A DNA stretch of 64,000 nt from Aestuariivirga litoralis. GTDB lineage: Bacteria; Pseudomonadota; Alphaproteobacteria; Rhizobiales; Aestuariivirgaceae. Each line of letters begins with the position of its first letter. The stretch's first letter is position 1. The stretch covers positions 1,995,001-2,059,000 of the forward strand of contig NZ_WAHS01000001.1 in the NCBI RefSeq assembly GCF_015714715.1, given 5' to 3'. Of this stretch, positions 53,710 through 63,596 are shown one piece after another. Position numbers and translations under genes: made by a program. The notes below the pieces were generated by a model. That model had not been told where the DNA came from, made no database searches, and worked only from the letters and a program-made list of their open reading frames with translations.

Positions 53710-54197
53710 TGACCGGCATCATCCTGCGCGAAGACCGGCCGGATGATTTCGATTTTATCGCGGCGAGGCAAGCCATGCTTTATGCCTGCGACTATGATTG
53801 GGATGGCACCTATGAGGCGCTGGCCGCGAAAATCCTGAAGGCCTATGCGGCGAAGCGCGACCCATCACGGGAGCGCGGATGGGTTGCTGAGATCGATGGC
53901 GAGATGGTGGGCAGTGTCTTCGTGATGCGCGAAGATGAAACGACGGCACGCCTGCGCCTGCTCCATGTCGAAAAAGCGGCGCAAGGCCAGGGACTGGGAC
54001 GCAAGCTGGTTCGTCAGTGTACGGAATTTGCCAAGGCTGCCGGCTATCAGCGCATGGTGCTGTGGACGCAGAGCACCCTGCTTCCGGCGCGGAAACTTTA
54101 TGCCGATGAGGGATACCGGCTGATCAAGAGCGAGCCGCATCACAGTTTCGGCCATGACCTCGTGGGAGAGACGTGGGAGCTTTCGCTCCGGTCATAG
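53709..54197 (+). CDS. GNAT family N-acetyltransferase
   Basis: A 162-residue acetyltransferase with the acetyl-CoA-binding pattern [20 protein letters not shown] (Q/R-X-X-G-X-G/A) and a typical C-terminal [16 protein letters not shown]. The ATG at 53709 overlaps the M29 stop (TGATG), giving translational coupling. Its 3-prime end overlaps convergent hslU by six bases. In several rhizobia a GNAT gene lies inside the hslVU operon; here it lies on the opposite side of hslU. Confidence 0.88.
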   Translation: MTGIILREDRPDDFDFIAARQAMLYACDYDWDGTYEALAAKILKAYAAKRDPSRERGWVAEIDGEMVGSVFVMREDETTARLRLLHVEKAAQGQGLGRKLVRQCTEFAKAAGYQRMVLWTQSTLLPARKLYADEGYRLIKSEPHHSFGHDLVGETWELSLRS

Positions 54198-55493
54198 AAT
54201 GAACTTGCTCAGATCCACATTCTTGGCCAGGGCGCCTATGTGCTGGGTGACATAGGCTTCGTTGATCAGCACGCTTTCGCCGCCGCGGTCGGTGGCGGTG
54301 AAGCTGACTTCGTCCAACACACGTTCCATGATGGTTTGCAGGCGGCGCGCGCCGATGTTTTCGATGCTGGCATTGATTTCGGCGGCGAGTTTGGCGATGG
54401 CTTCCACGCCGTCATCGGTGAATTCCAGTGCCACGCCTTCGGTTTCCATCAGCGCTTTATATTGCTTGATCAGGCTTGTCTCCGGCTCGGTGAGGATGCG
54501 GCGGAACTCTTCCTGGCCGAGAGCTTTCAGCTCAACACGAATAGGCAAGCGGCCCTGCAATTCGGGCAGCAGGTCTGACGGCTTGGCCACGTGGAAAGCG
54601 CCTGAGGCGATGAACAGGATGTGATCGGTTTTCACCGGGCCGTGTTTGGTGGAAACAGTGGTGCCTTCGATCAGCGGCAGAAGATCGCGCTGCACGCCTT
54701 CGCGGCTGACATCCGCACCGCCACGGCCTTCGCGCGAGGCGATCTTGTCCACCTCGTCGAGGAACACGATGCCGTTATTTTCCACCGCGTCGATGGCTTC
54801 GGCGATGATCTTTTCCTGATCCAGCAGTTTCTCGCTCTCTTCATTGAGGAAGATTTTCTGCGCCTGTTCCACGCTCACCTTGCGCGGCTTGGTGCGGCCG
54901 CCGAAGGCCTTGCCCATCATTTCGGACAGATTGATCATGGAGCCAGAGCCACCCGGCATGCCGGGAATGTCGAAATTTGCCACGCCTGAATCCTGCACTT
55001 GGATTTCGATTTCCTTGGTGGCGAGTTCGCCAGCGCGCAGTTTCTTGCGGAAGGCGTCTTGGGTGCTTTCAGACGCGTTGGCGCCCACCAAAGCTTCCAG
55101 CACGCGGCTTTCGGCGTTCACTTCGGCCTGCGCTTCGACTTCTTTGCGGCGGCTGGCCTTGATGAGGCCGATGCCGGCTTCCAGAAGATCACGCACGATC
55201 TGATCGACATCGCGGCCGACATAGCCCACCTCGGTGAACTTGGTGGCTTCCACCTTGATAAAGGGCGCATTGGCCAGCTTGGCGAGGCGGCGGGCGATTT
55301 CGGTTTTGCCGACGCCGGTGGGCCCGATCATCAGGATGTTTTTCGGCACCACGTCTTCACGCAACTGACCTTTGAGCTGTTGCCTGCGCCAGCGGTTGCG
55401 CAGGGCAATGGCCACGGCGCGTTTGGCGTCGTGCTGGCCGATGATGAAGCGATCAAGCTCGGATACGATTTCGCGGGGGGAGAAATTGGTCAT
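54192..55493 (-). CDS. hslU: ATP-dependent protease ATPase subunit HslU
   Basis: HslU (ClpY) unfolds substrates for the HslV protease. The 433-residue AAA+ protein has the N-terminal [21 protein letters not shown], Walker [16 protein letters not shown] (near residue 60), Walker [14 protein letters not shown], sensor 2 region, and the C-terminal tail DLSKFIL that docks into HslV. It lies after hslV with a membrane protein gene between them. Confidence 0.97.
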   Translation of the reverse strand: MTNFSPREIVSELDRFIIGQHDAKRAVAIALRNRWRRQQLKGQLREDVVPKNILMIGPTGVGKTEIARRLAKLANAPFIKVEATKFTEVGYVGRDVDQIVRDLLEAGIGLIKASRRKEVEAQAEVNAESRVLEALVGANASESTQDAFRKKLRAGELATKEIEIQVQDSGVANFDIPGMPGGSGSMINLSEMMGKAFGGRTKPRKVSVEQAQKIFLNEESEKLLDQEKIIAEAIDAVENNGIVFLDEVDKIASREGRGGADVSREGVQRDLLPLIEGTTVSTKHGPVKTDHILFIASGAFHVAKPSDLLPELQGRLPIRVELKALGQEEFRRILTEPETSLIKQYKALMETEGVALEFTDDGVEAIAKLAAEINASIENIGARRLQTIMERVLDEVSFTATDRGGESVLINEAYVTQHIGALAKNVDLSKFIL

Positions 55494-55501
55494 GGATCAA
55501 A

Positions 55502-56539
55502 TCACGCAGGCAAGGGCACAAGTTTGGTGATGGAGGATGGCAATACACCAACCAGCGTGCGGCGCAGCGGCTTCCAGGCGACGGAGAGCAAGAGGACCAC
55601 CGCACCGACAGTGAGAACCGTGATGCTGGCGCCTTCTGCGCCGAACAGATTACCCCCGATGATCTTGGACAGCGCATAGCCGAGATAAAGCAGTGACGAG
55701 ACGAGGAGCGCACGGCGATCCACCACTAGCGCCACAAGGCCGAGAATGACAAAGAGACCAATGATCATCCCTGCCCCCGAAGATGAAAGCTCTTCCACCT
55801 TGGTCATGCTCCACACCAGCGGGTGCACGATCATCGGGGCGGCCAGCAAATGCAGCCAGAAGGCGCGGTCTGATAATTGGGTGCGGCGCGCGCGGTCACG
55901 GCTGTCAAAGACCATGGCAATGATGAAAGTTATAAGTCCCAGTGGCAAGAAGATGAGCCCGCTGGATTTTTCCAAGACACCAGGGAAAATCGATTCCAAG
56001 CCGAAGACCAGAATGCCTACCAATGCAGCCGCACCGGCCGCAAAAGTGATCGGCACGTGGAAGCGCCACCAATGCAGGCCCGCCGCAAGCGCCGCGACGG
56101 CAGCGCCGACCACATAGCTGGAATTGGGCAGGCCGCCGCTTTGATCTGTGGTGAAGATGGGCGCGTTCAACAAAGCCGCGACCAGCCAGAAGACCGAACC
56201 GACAAAAACCAGCAGCAGCACAATCGAGGGCAGCGCCATGCGCATGCGTCTTGTGAAGACTTCGGCCAGACCCCACGCCACGAAGGGAATGGCATAGACG
56301 GCAAAGCCTTTGCCCACACCAATCATCGCGCCGAGGAAAAGGGCAAGACCAATCACCACGAAAATATCATTGAAGCCGGTAATGAGGCGGAGATTCTCAT
56401 TGTCCGAGTCCAGCGCCACATGGCCCTGCGCCACAAAATCCACCAGCTTGGTGGCGGCGGCCTCATCCAGCACGCCGGCTTTTATCGCTGCGTCGAGGTC
56501 AGTGTTGCGGATGAGGAGGGATGGATCGTTGCGGTTCAT
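55502..56539 (-). CDS. Polytopic membrane protein between hslV and hslU
   Basis: A 345-residue protein of unknown function. The first 50 residues are soluble and acidic ([20 protein letters not shown]), resembling the cytoplasmic start of DUF2157-like proteins. Eight to ten membrane helices follow, for example [54 protein letters not shown] and [16 protein letters not shown]. It overlaps the end of hslV by four bases and ends eight bases before hslU, so it is translated from the hslVU transcript. Its presence there suggests a heat-stress or membrane quality-control role, which is inference. Confidence 0.75.
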   Translation of the reverse strand: MNRNDPSLLIRNTDLDAAIKAGVLDEAAATKLVDFVAQGHVALDSDNENLRLITGFNDIFVVIGLALFLGAMIGVGKGFAVYAIPFVAWGLAEVFTRRMRMALPSIVLLLVFVGSVFWLVAALLNAPIFTTDQSGGLPNSSYVVGAAVAALAAGLHWWRFHVPITFAAGAAALVGILVFGLESIFPGVLEKSSGLIFLPLGLITFIIAMVFDSRDRARRTQLSDRAFWLHLLAAPMIVHPLVWSMTKVEELSSSGAGMIIGLFVILGLVALVVDRRALLVSSLLYLGYALSKIIGGNLFGAEGASITVLTVGAVVLLLSVAWKPLRRTLVGVLPSSITKLVPLPA

Positions 56540-57081
56540 GCGTCGAGGCTTTCCAGCGTCAGGCTGTTATTGGTGTAAACACAAATCTCTGCGGCAATCG
56601 CCATGGCCTTGCGGGCGATGGCTTCGGCATTCATGTCGGTATCGGCCAAAGCGCGGGCCGCTGCGAGGGCATAGTTGCCGCCGGAGCCAATCGCAGTGAC
56701 ACCGTGTTCCGGCTCCAGCACATCGCCTGTGCCGGTGAGCACCAGAGTGACATTCTTGTCGGCCACGATCATCATGGCTTCGAGGCGGCGCAGATAGCGA
56801 TCAGTGCGCCAGTCCTTGGCCATGTCCACCGCGGCGCGCAGCAACTGGCCGGGGAATTTTTCCAGCTTGCCTTCCAGCCGCTCAAACAAAGTCATGGCAT
56901 CGGCCGTTGCGCCGGCGAAGCCTGCGATCACCGTGCCATCACCCAAAGGCCGCACTTTACGGGCATTGCCCTTGATCACTGTTTGGCCAAGGCTGACTTG
57001 GCCATCGCCCACCACCACCACCTTGCCGCCCTTGCGGACGCTGAGGATTGTGGTGCCGTGCCAGGTTGGAATATCGCTCAT
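56536..57081 (-). CDS. hslV: ATP-dependent protease proteolytic subunit HslV
   Basis: HslV (ClpQ) is the proteasome-like peptidase of the HslUV complex. The 181-residue precursor begins [20 protein letters not shown]; cleavage after Gly9 exposes the catalytic N-terminal Thr. [23 protein letters not shown] and [18 protein letters not shown] are family signatures. The ATG at 57081 follows GGAGATTGAT. The longer frame to 57153 crosses the heat-shock promoter. A membrane protein gene and then hslU follow on the same transcript. Confidence 0.96.
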   Translation of the reverse strand: MSDIPTWHGTTILSVRKGGKVVVVGDGQVSLGQTVIKGNARKVRPLGDGTVIAGFAGATADAMTLFERLEGKLEKFPGQLLRAAVDMAKDWRTDRYLRRLEAMMIVADKNVTLVLTGTGDVLEPEHGVTAIGSGGNYALAAARALADTDMNAEAIARKAMAIAAEICVYTNNSLTLESLDA

Positions 57082-57096
57082 ATCAATCTCCGTACT

Positions 57097-57128
57097 CCCA
57101 TGTAGGACAGCGTTAGCCAAAGTCAAAG
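57097..57128 (-). promoter_or_regulatory. RpoH-type heat-shock promoter of hslV
   Basis: On the minus strand, CTTTGAC (-35, 57122-57128) is followed after 15 bases by CCTACATGGG (-10, 57097-57106). Match and spacing equal those at clpB (CTTGAA, 15 bases, CCTACTTTTG), including the same T-to-C change in CYTATNTNNG. The shared form supports both as genuine sigma-32-type promoters. The start codon of hslV is 16 bases beyond the -10 element, so the leader would be very short. Confidence 0.6.
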
Positions 57129-57186
57129 GCTTGCTGGCATTCAATTGCTGCATCTGCTAAGAGGCCCGGCCTTAAGGGACCCCGCC

Positions 57187-57777
57187 ATGCGCAAAGCTGA
57201 GATCACCCGCAAAACCACTGAAACCGCCGTTTCGGTTGCTGTTAACCTTGATGGCACCGGCACATACAATGTGAAAACCGGAGTGGGTTTCTTTGACCAT
57301 ATGATGGAACAGCTGGCGAGGCATTCGCTGATCGACATCACGCTCGAAACCAAGGGCGACCTGCATATTGATGACCATCACGCAGTGGAAGATTCCGGCA
57401 TTGCCCTGGGCCAGGCCGTGGCCAAGGCTTTGGGTGACCGCAAAGGCATCCGCCGTTATGGCTCCTGCAACCTGCCGATGGACGAGACGCTGAGCCGCTG
57501 CGCGCTGGATGTTTCAGGCCGGCCTTTCCTGGTGTTCAAAGTGAATTTCACTGCGCCGAAGATCGGCAACTTCGACACCGAGTTGGTGCGTGAATGGTTC
57601 CAGGCCTTCGCGATGAATGCCGGCATCACGCTGCATATCGAGAATGCCTATGGCCTGAACTCGCACCACATCGCGGAAAGCTGCTTCAAGGCTCTCGCAC
57701 GCGCGCTGCGTGATGCGATCGAAATCGATGCGCGGCAGGCCGACCGCATTCCTTCGACCAAGGGCACGCTGACCTAA
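57187..57777 (+). CDS. hisB: Imidazoleglycerol-phosphate dehydratase
   Basis: HisB dehydrates imidazoleglycerol phosphate in histidine synthesis. The 196-residue monofunctional form lacks the N-terminal phosphatase of E. coli HisB. Manganese-binding histidine clusters are visible: [29 protein letters not shown] and [19 protein letters not shown]. The ATG at 57187 gives the family start [13 protein letters not shown]. It heads the his operon and is divergent from hslV. Confidence 0.96.
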   Translation: MRKAEITRKTTETAVSVAVNLDGTGTYNVKTGVGFFDHMMEQLARHSLIDITLETKGDLHIDDHHAVEDSGIALGQAVAKALGDRKGIRRYGSCNLPMDETLSRCALDVSGRPFLVFKVNFTAPKIGNFDTELVREWFQAFAMNAGITLHIENAYGLNSHHIAESCFKALARALRDAIEIDARQADRIPSTKGTLT

Positions 57778-57778
57778 A

Positions 57779-58432
57779 GTGGGCAAGACTGTTATCATTG
57801 ACTATGGCTCGGGCAATCTGCACTCGGCCCACAAGGCGTTTGAGCGCGCGGCTGCCGATGCCAAGCTGAAAGAGCAGATCATCCTGACGAGCAAGCCAGA
57901 TGATGTGGCCAGTGCTGACCGCATCGTGCTGCCCGGTGTTGGCGCGTTCAAGGATTGCCGCGCGGGCCTGAAGGCTGTGGACGGCATGGAAGACGCGCTG
58001 CGCCAACAAGTGATTTCCAAGGGCCGGCCTTTCCTCGGCATCTGCGTGGGCATGCAATTGATGGCCACACGCGGGTTGGAACACGACACAACGATGGGTT
58101 TGGGTTGGATTGCGGGCGATGTGAAGGCGATCACGCCATCTGATCCTGCGCTGAAAATCCCGCATATGGGCTGGAACACGATCAGCCCGAGTATTCAGCA
58201 CGCTTTGCTCGATGGCATTCGCACCGGTGAAGATGGGCTCAATGCCTATTTCGTACATTCCTATCATTTCGAAACCATGCTGCCTGAAGACGTGGTAGCG
58301 ACGGCCGACTATGGCGGGCCGGTGACCGCGATGGTGGGCTATGAAAACATGGTGGGCACGCAGTTCCACCCGGAAAAGAGCCAGGCGCTGGGCCTTGCAC
58401 TCATCACCAATTTCCTGCGGTGGAAGCCGTGA
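57779..58432 (+). CDS. hisH: Imidazole glycerol phosphate synthase subunit HisH
   Basis: HisH is the glutaminase that supplies ammonia to HisF. The 217-residue class I amidotransferase has nucleophile Cys89 in [15 protein letters not shown] and the His-Glu pair in [13 protein letters not shown]. It begins with GTG one base after the hisB stop. Its TGA overlaps the GTG start of hisA (GTGA). Confidence 0.96.
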   Translation: MGKTVIIDYGSGNLHSAHKAFERAAADAKLKEQIILTSKPDDVASADRIVLPGVGAFKDCRAGLKAVDGMEDALRQQVISKGRPFLGICVGMQLMATRGLEHDTTMGLGWIAGDVKAITPSDPALKIPHMGWNTISPSIQHALLDGIRTGEDGLNAYFVHSYHFETMLPEDVVATADYGGPVTAMVGYENMVGTQFHPEKSQALGLALITNFLRWKP

Positions 58433-59157
58433 TCCTGTTCCCCGCTATCGACCTGAAGGACGGCACCTGTGTGCGCCTCAAGCTGGGCGATATGGCGCAG
58501 GCTACTGTTTACAATGAAGACCCGGCGGCACAGGCGCGGGACTTTGAGCGCCAAGGCTTTGAGTGGTTGCATGTTGTGGACCTGAACGGAGCGTTTGAAG
58601 GCCAGTCGGTAAATGGCGCTGCGGTGGAAGCGATTTTGCGCGCTACCAAAAATCCGGTGCAACTGGGTGGCGGCATTCGCACGCTGGCGCATATTGAAAG
58701 CTGGCTGAGCAAAGGCTTGGCGCGGGTGATCCTTGGGACGATTGCGGTGCGCGATCCCGATTTGGTGAAAGCGGCGTGCAAGGCATTTCCCGGCAAGATC
58801 GCTGTGGGTATTGATGCCAAGGGCGGCAAGGTGGCGGTGGAAGGCTGGGCGGAAGCGTCGAGCTTGGGCGTGATTGAACTCGCGCAGAAATTCGAAGGCG
58901 CAGGCGTGGCTGCCATCATTTATACTGACATTGACCGCGATGGCATTCTGGCCGGGATCAATTGGGAGTCCACTTTGGCATTGGCCGAAGCGGTTTCCAT
59001 TCCTGTGATCGCATCGGGCGGCTTGGCTTCGCTAGATGACATTCGCCGCATGACGCGACCTGATGCCCAGAAATTGGCGGGCGCTATTACGGGCCGCGCA
59101 CTCTATGATGGGCGCATCGATGCATCCGAGGCACTTTCGATTTTGAGGGCGGCATGA
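58429..59157 (+). CDS. hisA: Phosphoribosylformimino-AICAR phosphate isomerase HisA
   Basis: HisA isomerises ProFAR in histidine synthesis. The 242-residue barrel starts [20 protein letters not shown], which fixes the GTG at 58429 rather than the codon at 58420. Asp8 and the second catalytic Asp in [14 protein letters not shown] are present. The gene overlaps hisH by four bases and is followed, with another four-base overlap, by an SDR gene instead of hisF directly. Confidence 0.95.
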   Translation: MILFPAIDLKDGTCVRLKLGDMAQATVYNEDPAAQARDFERQGFEWLHVVDLNGAFEGQSVNGAAVEAILRATKNPVQLGGGIRTLAHIESWLSKGLARVILGTIAVRDPDLVKAACKAFPGKIAVGIDAKGGKVAVEGWAEASSLGVIELAQKFEGAGVAAIIYTDIDRDGILAGINWESTLALAEAVSIPVIASGGLASLDDIRRMTRPDAQKLAGAITGRALYDGRIDASEALSILRAA

Positions 59158-59891
59158 GCAAGGTTCTTCTGGTCACCGGCGGTTCACGCGGCATCGGCGC
59201 TGCCACCGCCAAGATGGCCAATGCTGCGGGCTATGCCGTGGCGATCAATTACCAATCCGACAAGGCGGCGGCGGAAGCCGCGGCGCAGGGTTTGAAAAAC
59301 GCGATCATCGTGCAAGGCGATGTGTCCAAGCCCGAAGACGTGGCGCGGATGTTTGACGAGACCGAAGCAGCGCTTGGCAAAGTCACGCATGTGTTCAATA
59401 GCGCGGGCGTCACCGGTAAGTCCTCGCGGCTGGTGGATGCGCCGCTCGAGGTGATCCGCCAGACCATCGACATCAATCTGATGGGGGCGATTTATGTATC
59501 GCGCGAAGCGGTGAAGCGCATGTCCACGCGGCTGGGCGGCAAGGGCGGCGTGATCGTGCATGTGTCATCCGCCGCTGTAGTGATCGGCAGCCCGGGCGAA
59601 TATGTCTGGTATGCGGCGTCCAAGGGAGGCGTTGAAAGCCTGACCTTCGGTCTGTCGAAAGAAGTGGTGGATGAGGGCATCCGCGTCAATGCCGTGGTGC
59701 CGGGCATGGTGGAAACCGAAATTCATGCGCGCTCTTCGGGCGATGCGGCGCGGGTGGAACGCATCCGCCCCAGCATTCCGATGAAGCGCATCGGCAAGCC
59801 GGAAGAAATTGCATCAGTGGCGATGTTCCTGCTGGGCGATGAATCCTCTTACATGACGGGCGCCACGGTGCGCGTGTCGGGCGGGCGCTGA
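59154..59891 (+). CDS. Short-chain dehydrogenase/reductase inserted in the his operon
   Basis: A 245-residue SDR: cofactor motif [28 protein letters not shown] (NAG-type), active-site Ser in VSSAAVVIG, and Tyr-X3-Lys in [15 protein letters not shown]. It ends with [14 protein letters not shown]. It overlaps hisA by four bases and hisF by one, so it is translated as part of the histidine operon, although no SDR step belongs to that pathway. Substrate is unknown; it could be a passenger gene of general metabolism. Confidence 0.9.
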   Translation: MSKVLLVTGGSRGIGAATAKMANAAGYAVAINYQSDKAAAEAAAQGLKNAIIVQGDVSKPEDVARMFDETEAALGKVTHVFNSAGVTGKSSRLVDAPLEVIRQTIDINLMGAIYVSREAVKRMSTRLGGKGGVIVHVSSAAVVIGSPGEYVWYAASKGGVESLTFGLSKEVVDEGIRVNAVVPGMVETEIHARSSGDAARVERIRPSIPMKRIGKPEEIASVAMFLLGDESSYMTGATVRVSGGR

Positions 59892-60655
59892 TGCTGAAAA
59901 TGCGCGTCATCCCCTGCCTCGACGTGAAAGACGGGCGCGTTGTGAAGGGTGTGAATTTCGTCAATCTGCGCGATGCCGGTGACCCGGTGGAGGCGGCACT
60001 TGCCTATGATAAGGCAGGGGCTGATGAGCTGTGCTTCCTCGACATTACCGCAACCCATGAAAACCGCGGCACGATGTTTGATGTGGTGCGGCGCACGGCG
60101 GAAGCCTGCTTCATGCCGCTCACCGTGGGCGGTGGCGTGCGCAAGCTGGATGACATTCGCAATCTGCTTTTGTCGGGTGCTGACAAAGTGTCGATCAATT
60201 CGGCTGCCGTTTCCAACAGGCAGTTTGTGAAGGAAGCTGCGGAGAAATTCGGCAGCCAATGTGTGGTCGTGGCGATTGACGCCAAAGAGACTACGCCCGG
60301 CAAGTTTGAGATCTTCACCCATGGCGGGCGGCAGGAAACCGGCATTGATGCCGTGGCCTTTGCGCGGGAAGTGACCGAGCTCGGTGCTGGCGAAATCCTG
60401 CTCACTTCGATGGACCGCGACGGCACCGGCAAGGGTTTCAACCTGGCGCTCACCCGCGCTGTGGCGGATGCGGTTTCCATTCCCGTCATCGCATCAGGTG
60501 GCGTGGGCACGCTCGATCATCTGGTGGAAGGCATCCGTAATGGCCACGCCACCGCTGTGCTTGCGGCTTCGATCTTTCATTTCGGCACTTTCACCATCGG
60601 CCAGGCCAAGGCACATATGCAGGCCGCCGGCATTCCCATGCGGAGCGTGACATGA
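59891..60655 (+). CDS. hisF: Imidazole glycerol phosphate synthase subunit HisF
   Basis: HisF is the cyclase that joins ammonia from HisH with PRFAR. The 254-residue barrel starts [20 protein letters not shown], includes the first catalytic Asp in CLDVKDG, the second in [16 protein letters not shown], and [23 protein letters not shown]. It is followed by hisE with a four-base overlap. Confidence 0.97.
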   Translation: MLKMRVIPCLDVKDGRVVKGVNFVNLRDAGDPVEAALAYDKAGADELCFLDITATHENRGTMFDVVRRTAEACFMPLTVGGGVRKLDDIRNLLLSGADKVSINSAAVSNRQFVKEAAEKFGSQCVVVAIDAKETTPGKFEIFTHGGRQETGIDAVAFAREVTELGAGEILLTSMDRDGTGKGFNLALTRAVADAVSIPVIASGGVGTLDHLVEGIRNGHATAVLAASIFHFGTFTIGQAKAHMQAAGIPMRSVT

Positions 60656-60966
60656 GCGGAATCAATAAGCTTGCTGCAACGATTGCCGCCCGTGCGGCGG
60701 CTTCTCCGGATTCATCCTACACCGCCAAGCTGCTCGCTGGCGGCATCGAGAAATGCGCCAAGAAATTCGGCGAGGAAGCCTTTGAGCTGGCGATGGCCGC
60801 CGTGCAGAAGGACAAAGCTCATACCGTCAATGAGGCGGCTGACGTGATCTATCATCTGCTGGTGCTGCTGCAGGCTTCAGGCGTTTCGCTCGCCGAAGTC
60901 GAACAGGTTCTGGCCTCACGCGAAGCGATGAGCGGGCTGGAAGAGAAGGCCAAGCGCGATGGTTGA
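60652..60966 (+). CDS. hisE: Phosphoribosyl-ATP diphosphatase HisE
   Basis: HisE removes pyrophosphate from phosphoribosyl-ATP. The 104-residue all-helical MazG-like enzyme has [17 protein letters not shown] and [19 protein letters not shown], which hold the metal-binding acidic residues. It overlaps hisF by four bases and coaA by eight. It is the free-standing HisE form, not fused to HisI. Confidence 0.95.
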   Translation: MSGINKLAATIAARAAASPDSSYTAKLLAGGIEKCAKKFGEEAFELAMAAVQKDKAHTVNEAADVIYHLLVLLQASGVSLAEVEQVLASREAMSGLEEKAKRDG

Positions 60967-61921
60967 GCCGGAAGAGGATTTCTCCCGCGAGGTTTCCCCC
61001 TTCCGCCGCTTTGCGCGCGATGAATGGGCCGCTTTGCGCGCCGACACGCCGATGACCTTGACGTTGGCAGACCTAGATGAGCTGCGCAGCCTTAATGACC
61101 GCATCGATCTCCACGAGGTGGAGATGATCTATCTGCCGCTGTCGCGCCTGCTCAATCTTTATGTGCAGGCCAGCCAGCGGCTGTTCAACGCGTCCAATGT
61201 GTTTCTGCATCGTGCCGACCGCAAGGTGCCTTACGTGATCGGCGTGGCAGGCAGCGTAGCCTCGGGCAAAAGCACCACGGCGCGTATCCTGCGCCGTTTG
61301 CTGTCGCGCGCGCCTTCGCATCCGAAGGTCGATCTGGTCACCACCGATGGTTTCCTGATGCCCAATGCGCGGCTGGAGCGCGAGGGGCTGATGTCGCGCA
61401 AGGGGTTTCCGGAATCCTATGACCTGCAAAACATCCTGCGCTTCATGTCTGCCATCAAGGCGGGCGAGCGCGATGTGGAAGTGCCGGTCTATTCGCATCT
61501 CACTTACGATGTGCTGTCCGAAAAGGTGCAGTTGATCGACCGGCCCGATGTGCTGATCGTGGAAGGCATCAATGTGCTGCAGACCGGCCGCCCTCCGCGT
61601 GACGGACGCGGCATTCCCAATGTGTCGGACTTTTTTGATTTTTCGATTTTCATCGATGCCGAAGAGCCGGATTTGCGGCAATGGTATATCGAGCGATTTT
61701 TCAGCCTGCGCGACGGGGCCTTTGCTGATCCGAAGAGTTTCTTCCATCGTTATGCGGCTCTCGATGACGCCACCGCGCGCGCCACCGCCACGCGCATCTG
61801 GGAGACGATCAATCTGGTGAATTTGCGTGAGAACATATTGCCCACGCGGCCACGCGCCGATCTGGTGCTGCGCAAGGGCACCGACCACAAGGTGCGCTCG
61901 GTTTTCCTCCGGAGGATCTGA
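60959..61921 (+). CDS. coaA: Pantothenate kinase CoaA
   Basis: CoaA starts coenzyme A synthesis by phosphorylating pantothenate. The 320-residue type I enzyme has the P-loop [17 protein letters not shown] (near residue 96), [32 protein letters not shown] and EGINVLQTG. It overlaps hisE by eight bases and its stop shares one base with the cupin start. Linkage of hisE to coaA is common in Rhizobiales. Confidence 0.96.
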   Translation: MVEPEEDFSREVSPFRRFARDEWAALRADTPMTLTLADLDELRSLNDRIDLHEVEMIYLPLSRLLNLYVQASQRLFNASNVFLHRADRKVPYVIGVAGSVASGKSTTARILRRLLSRAPSHPKVDLVTTDGFLMPNARLEREGLMSRKGFPESYDLQNILRFMSAIKAGERDVEVPVYSHLTYDVLSEKVQLIDRPDVLIVEGINVLQTGRPPRDGRGIPNVSDFFDFSIFIDAEEPDLRQWYIERFFSLRDGAFADPKSFFHRYAALDDATARATATRIWETINLVNLRENILPTRPRADLVLRKGTDHKVRSVFLRRI

Positions 61922-62274
61922 TGAAAAAGCCCGTCAATCTAGGCCAGAAGCTTTCGCTGTTTTCCGAACAGTGGAAGCCCAAGATCATCGCCAGCTACAA
62001 TGGCAATGACGTGATGGTGGTGAAGATCAAGGGTGAATTCACCTGGCACAGCCATGCTGATACCGATGATTTTTTCCATGTGCTGAAGGGCAAGCTGAAG
62101 ATCAAGCTGCGCGACGGCGATGTGGAACTGGGGCCGGGCGAAATCTACATTGTGCCTAAGGGTGTGGAGCATTGCCCGGTGGCGGAGGAAGAAGTGCACT
62201 TGCTGCTGGTGGAGCCCGCCGGCACGCCCAATACGGGCGATATGGCGACGGCGGCGAAGAAAGAATATCTCTAG
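61921..62274 (+). CDS. Cupin domain protein
   Basis: A 117-residue single-domain cupin. Motif 1 reads FTWHSHADTDDFFHVLKGKL, with two histidines and Asp in place of the usual Glu; motif 2 is PGEIYIVPKGVEHCPVAEE, with a further histidine. A metal site is likely, but the substrate or role is unknown. It begins in the last base of the coaA stop and ends with a four-base overlap of the convergent LMW phosphatase. Confidence 0.88.
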   Translation: MKKPVNLGQKLSLFSEQWKPKIIASYNGNDVMVVKIKGEFTWHSHADTDDFFHVLKGKLKIKLRDGDVELGPGEIYIVPKGVEHCPVAEEEVHLLLVEPAGTPNTGDMATAAKKEYL

Positions 62275-62693
62275 GCGGTAAACCGCGCCTTTACGCGTTT
62301 CACCAGATCATCGCGCACCGCGCGATAGGAATCCAAAATTTGTTCGCGGCTGCCTGATGCCGTGGATGGATCGGCGATCGGCCAATTTTCCACATGGATG
62401 GCATTGGTACGCGCCATGTCGTGGGCCTTGGCATCGGCTTCTGGCGACAGCGTGATCAGTAAGTCGAATGCCGAGTCCTCTAGATCTTCAAACGAATGAG
62501 GGCGGTGGGTTTTGAGATCGAGGCCGATTTCATCCATGACCAAAGCAACGAAGGGATCGGGATCACCCGCTGCAATGCCGCAGGAGGCAACATAGATTTT
62601 CGAACCCATATAATGATGCAGGATCGCTGCGGCCATGGGTGAGCGGATGGCATTCATGGTGCAGGCGAAAAGCACGGCGCGGGGATGGGTCAT
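62271..62693 (-). CDS. Low-molecular-weight phosphatase family protein
   Basis: A 140-residue protein of the LMW tyrosine phosphatase/arsenate reductase fold. The phosphate-binding loop Cys11-X5-Arg17 is in VLFACTMNAIRSPMAAAIL, and the general-acid region near the C-terminus reads NWPIADPSTASGSRE. It overlaps the UPF0262 gene by four bases. Arsenate reductase and protein phosphatase are both possible; the N-terminal NxIRS loop favours the phosphatase class. Confidence 0.85.
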   Translation of the reverse strand: MTHPRAVLFACTMNAIRSPMAAAILHHYMGSKIYVASCGIAAGDPDPFVALVMDEIGLDLKTHRPHSFEDLEDSAFDLLITLSPEADAKAHDMARTNAIHVENWPIADPSTASGSREQILDSYRAVRDDLVKRVKARFTA

Positions 62694-63172
62694 CTCACGC
62701 CTCCTGCCGTCAAGGCGCAGACCAGCGTGAACAGGCGGCGCGCCGTGTCGAAATCCATGGTGGCCTTGTCTTTCAAACGCTCCTGCAGAATCTCGCTGCC
62801 TTCATTATGGATGGCGCGCCTCGCCATATCCACCGCTTCGATGGATTGCGGGTTGGAGGCCTTCACCGCCAGCACATAGGAATCGCAGATCTGCACATAA
62901 TCCTTCACCACGCGCCTGAACGGCGAGAGCGACAGACCAAATGTGTGCAGGCTCTGCCCAGAATCCGATGAGAAGGCGAGCACCAGCCTCTGGTCCTGTG
63001 CGGTGACATGTAGACGGTAAGGGCCGGGCTTGCCATTGCTCAGGGCAAAGTCATTGCCTTCCAGCAGATCGTGAATAGCTTGGGCGCGGTCCTGCGCAGC
63101 CTCGGGCGTGGCATGAAGCCCTAAACTTTCATCGATGGAAACGCCAATCAGGCGGCTGGGACTGGGGGCCAA
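62690..63172 (-). CDS. UPF0262 family protein
   Basis: A 160-residue alphaproteobacterial protein of unknown function, recognised by IGVSIDESLGLHATPEAAQD near the N-terminus, SLSPFRRVVKDYVQICDSY in the middle, and EAVDMARRAIHNEGSEIL near the end. It is cytoplasmic by composition. It lies three bases after DUF2948 and overlaps the phosphatase gene. In other rhizobia, as I recall, hisD lies between it and DUF2948. Confidence 0.9.
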   Translation of the reverse strand: MAPSPSRLIGVSIDESLGLHATPEAAQDRAQAIHDLLEGNDFALSNGKPGPYRLHVTAQDQRLVLAFSSDSGQSLHTFGLSLSPFRRVVKDYVQICDSYVLAVKASNPQSIEAVDMARRAIHNEGSEILQERLKDKATMDFDTARRLFTLVCALTAGGVR

Positions 63173-63175
63173 GAT

Positions 63176-63595
63176 TCACTCCCCGTGGGCGGGAATGTGT
63201 TGGGTGGCCCAGGCGCCGCCCAAATCTGTCAGCGTGGCATTGATGCAGGCCACTTTCAGCTTGATCGCCATACCGCCGGAAAACATCAGCGTGATGATAC
63301 CCGCCGGATCCTTTTTCGCCACAGGCGCAAAGGTCACGGCGAGCAGTGATAACACAGCGTCACGGCCAGAGGCAGGCAGGCCCGCTGACTGAACGGATTC
63401 CACATCGTCAAAATGCAGGCCAGCGCGGCGACGCTCGGATTTCGGAAGCGCGTCCCAGGCAAAGCGGTTGGTGACTAGTGCAAAGCGGCGGCGCTTCTGG
63501 TCAAAATTCAGGTCTTCGCGCTTCAACAGCGCATCCTGAATCTGGGCCGAGATCACTGCCAGATCCGCCTCGTCCGCCGCCGTCAATCGCAGCAT
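63176..63595 (-). CDS. DUF2948 family protein
   Basis: A 139-residue alphaproteobacterial protein of unknown function, with LRLTAADEADLAVISAQIQD at the N-terminus, RRRFALVTNRFAWDA, and a C-terminal GGMAIKLKVACINATLTDLG. It starts one base after the murA stop, so it is co-transcribed with murA. The pairing is conserved in Rhizobiales. Confidence 0.9.
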   Translation of the reverse strand: MLRLTAADEADLAVISAQIQDALLKREDLNFDQKRRRFALVTNRFAWDALPKSERRRAGLHFDDVESVQSAGLPASGRDAVLSLLAVTFAPVAKKDPAGIITLMFSGGMAIKLKVACINATLTDLGGAWATQHIPAHGE

Positions 63596-63596
63596 A

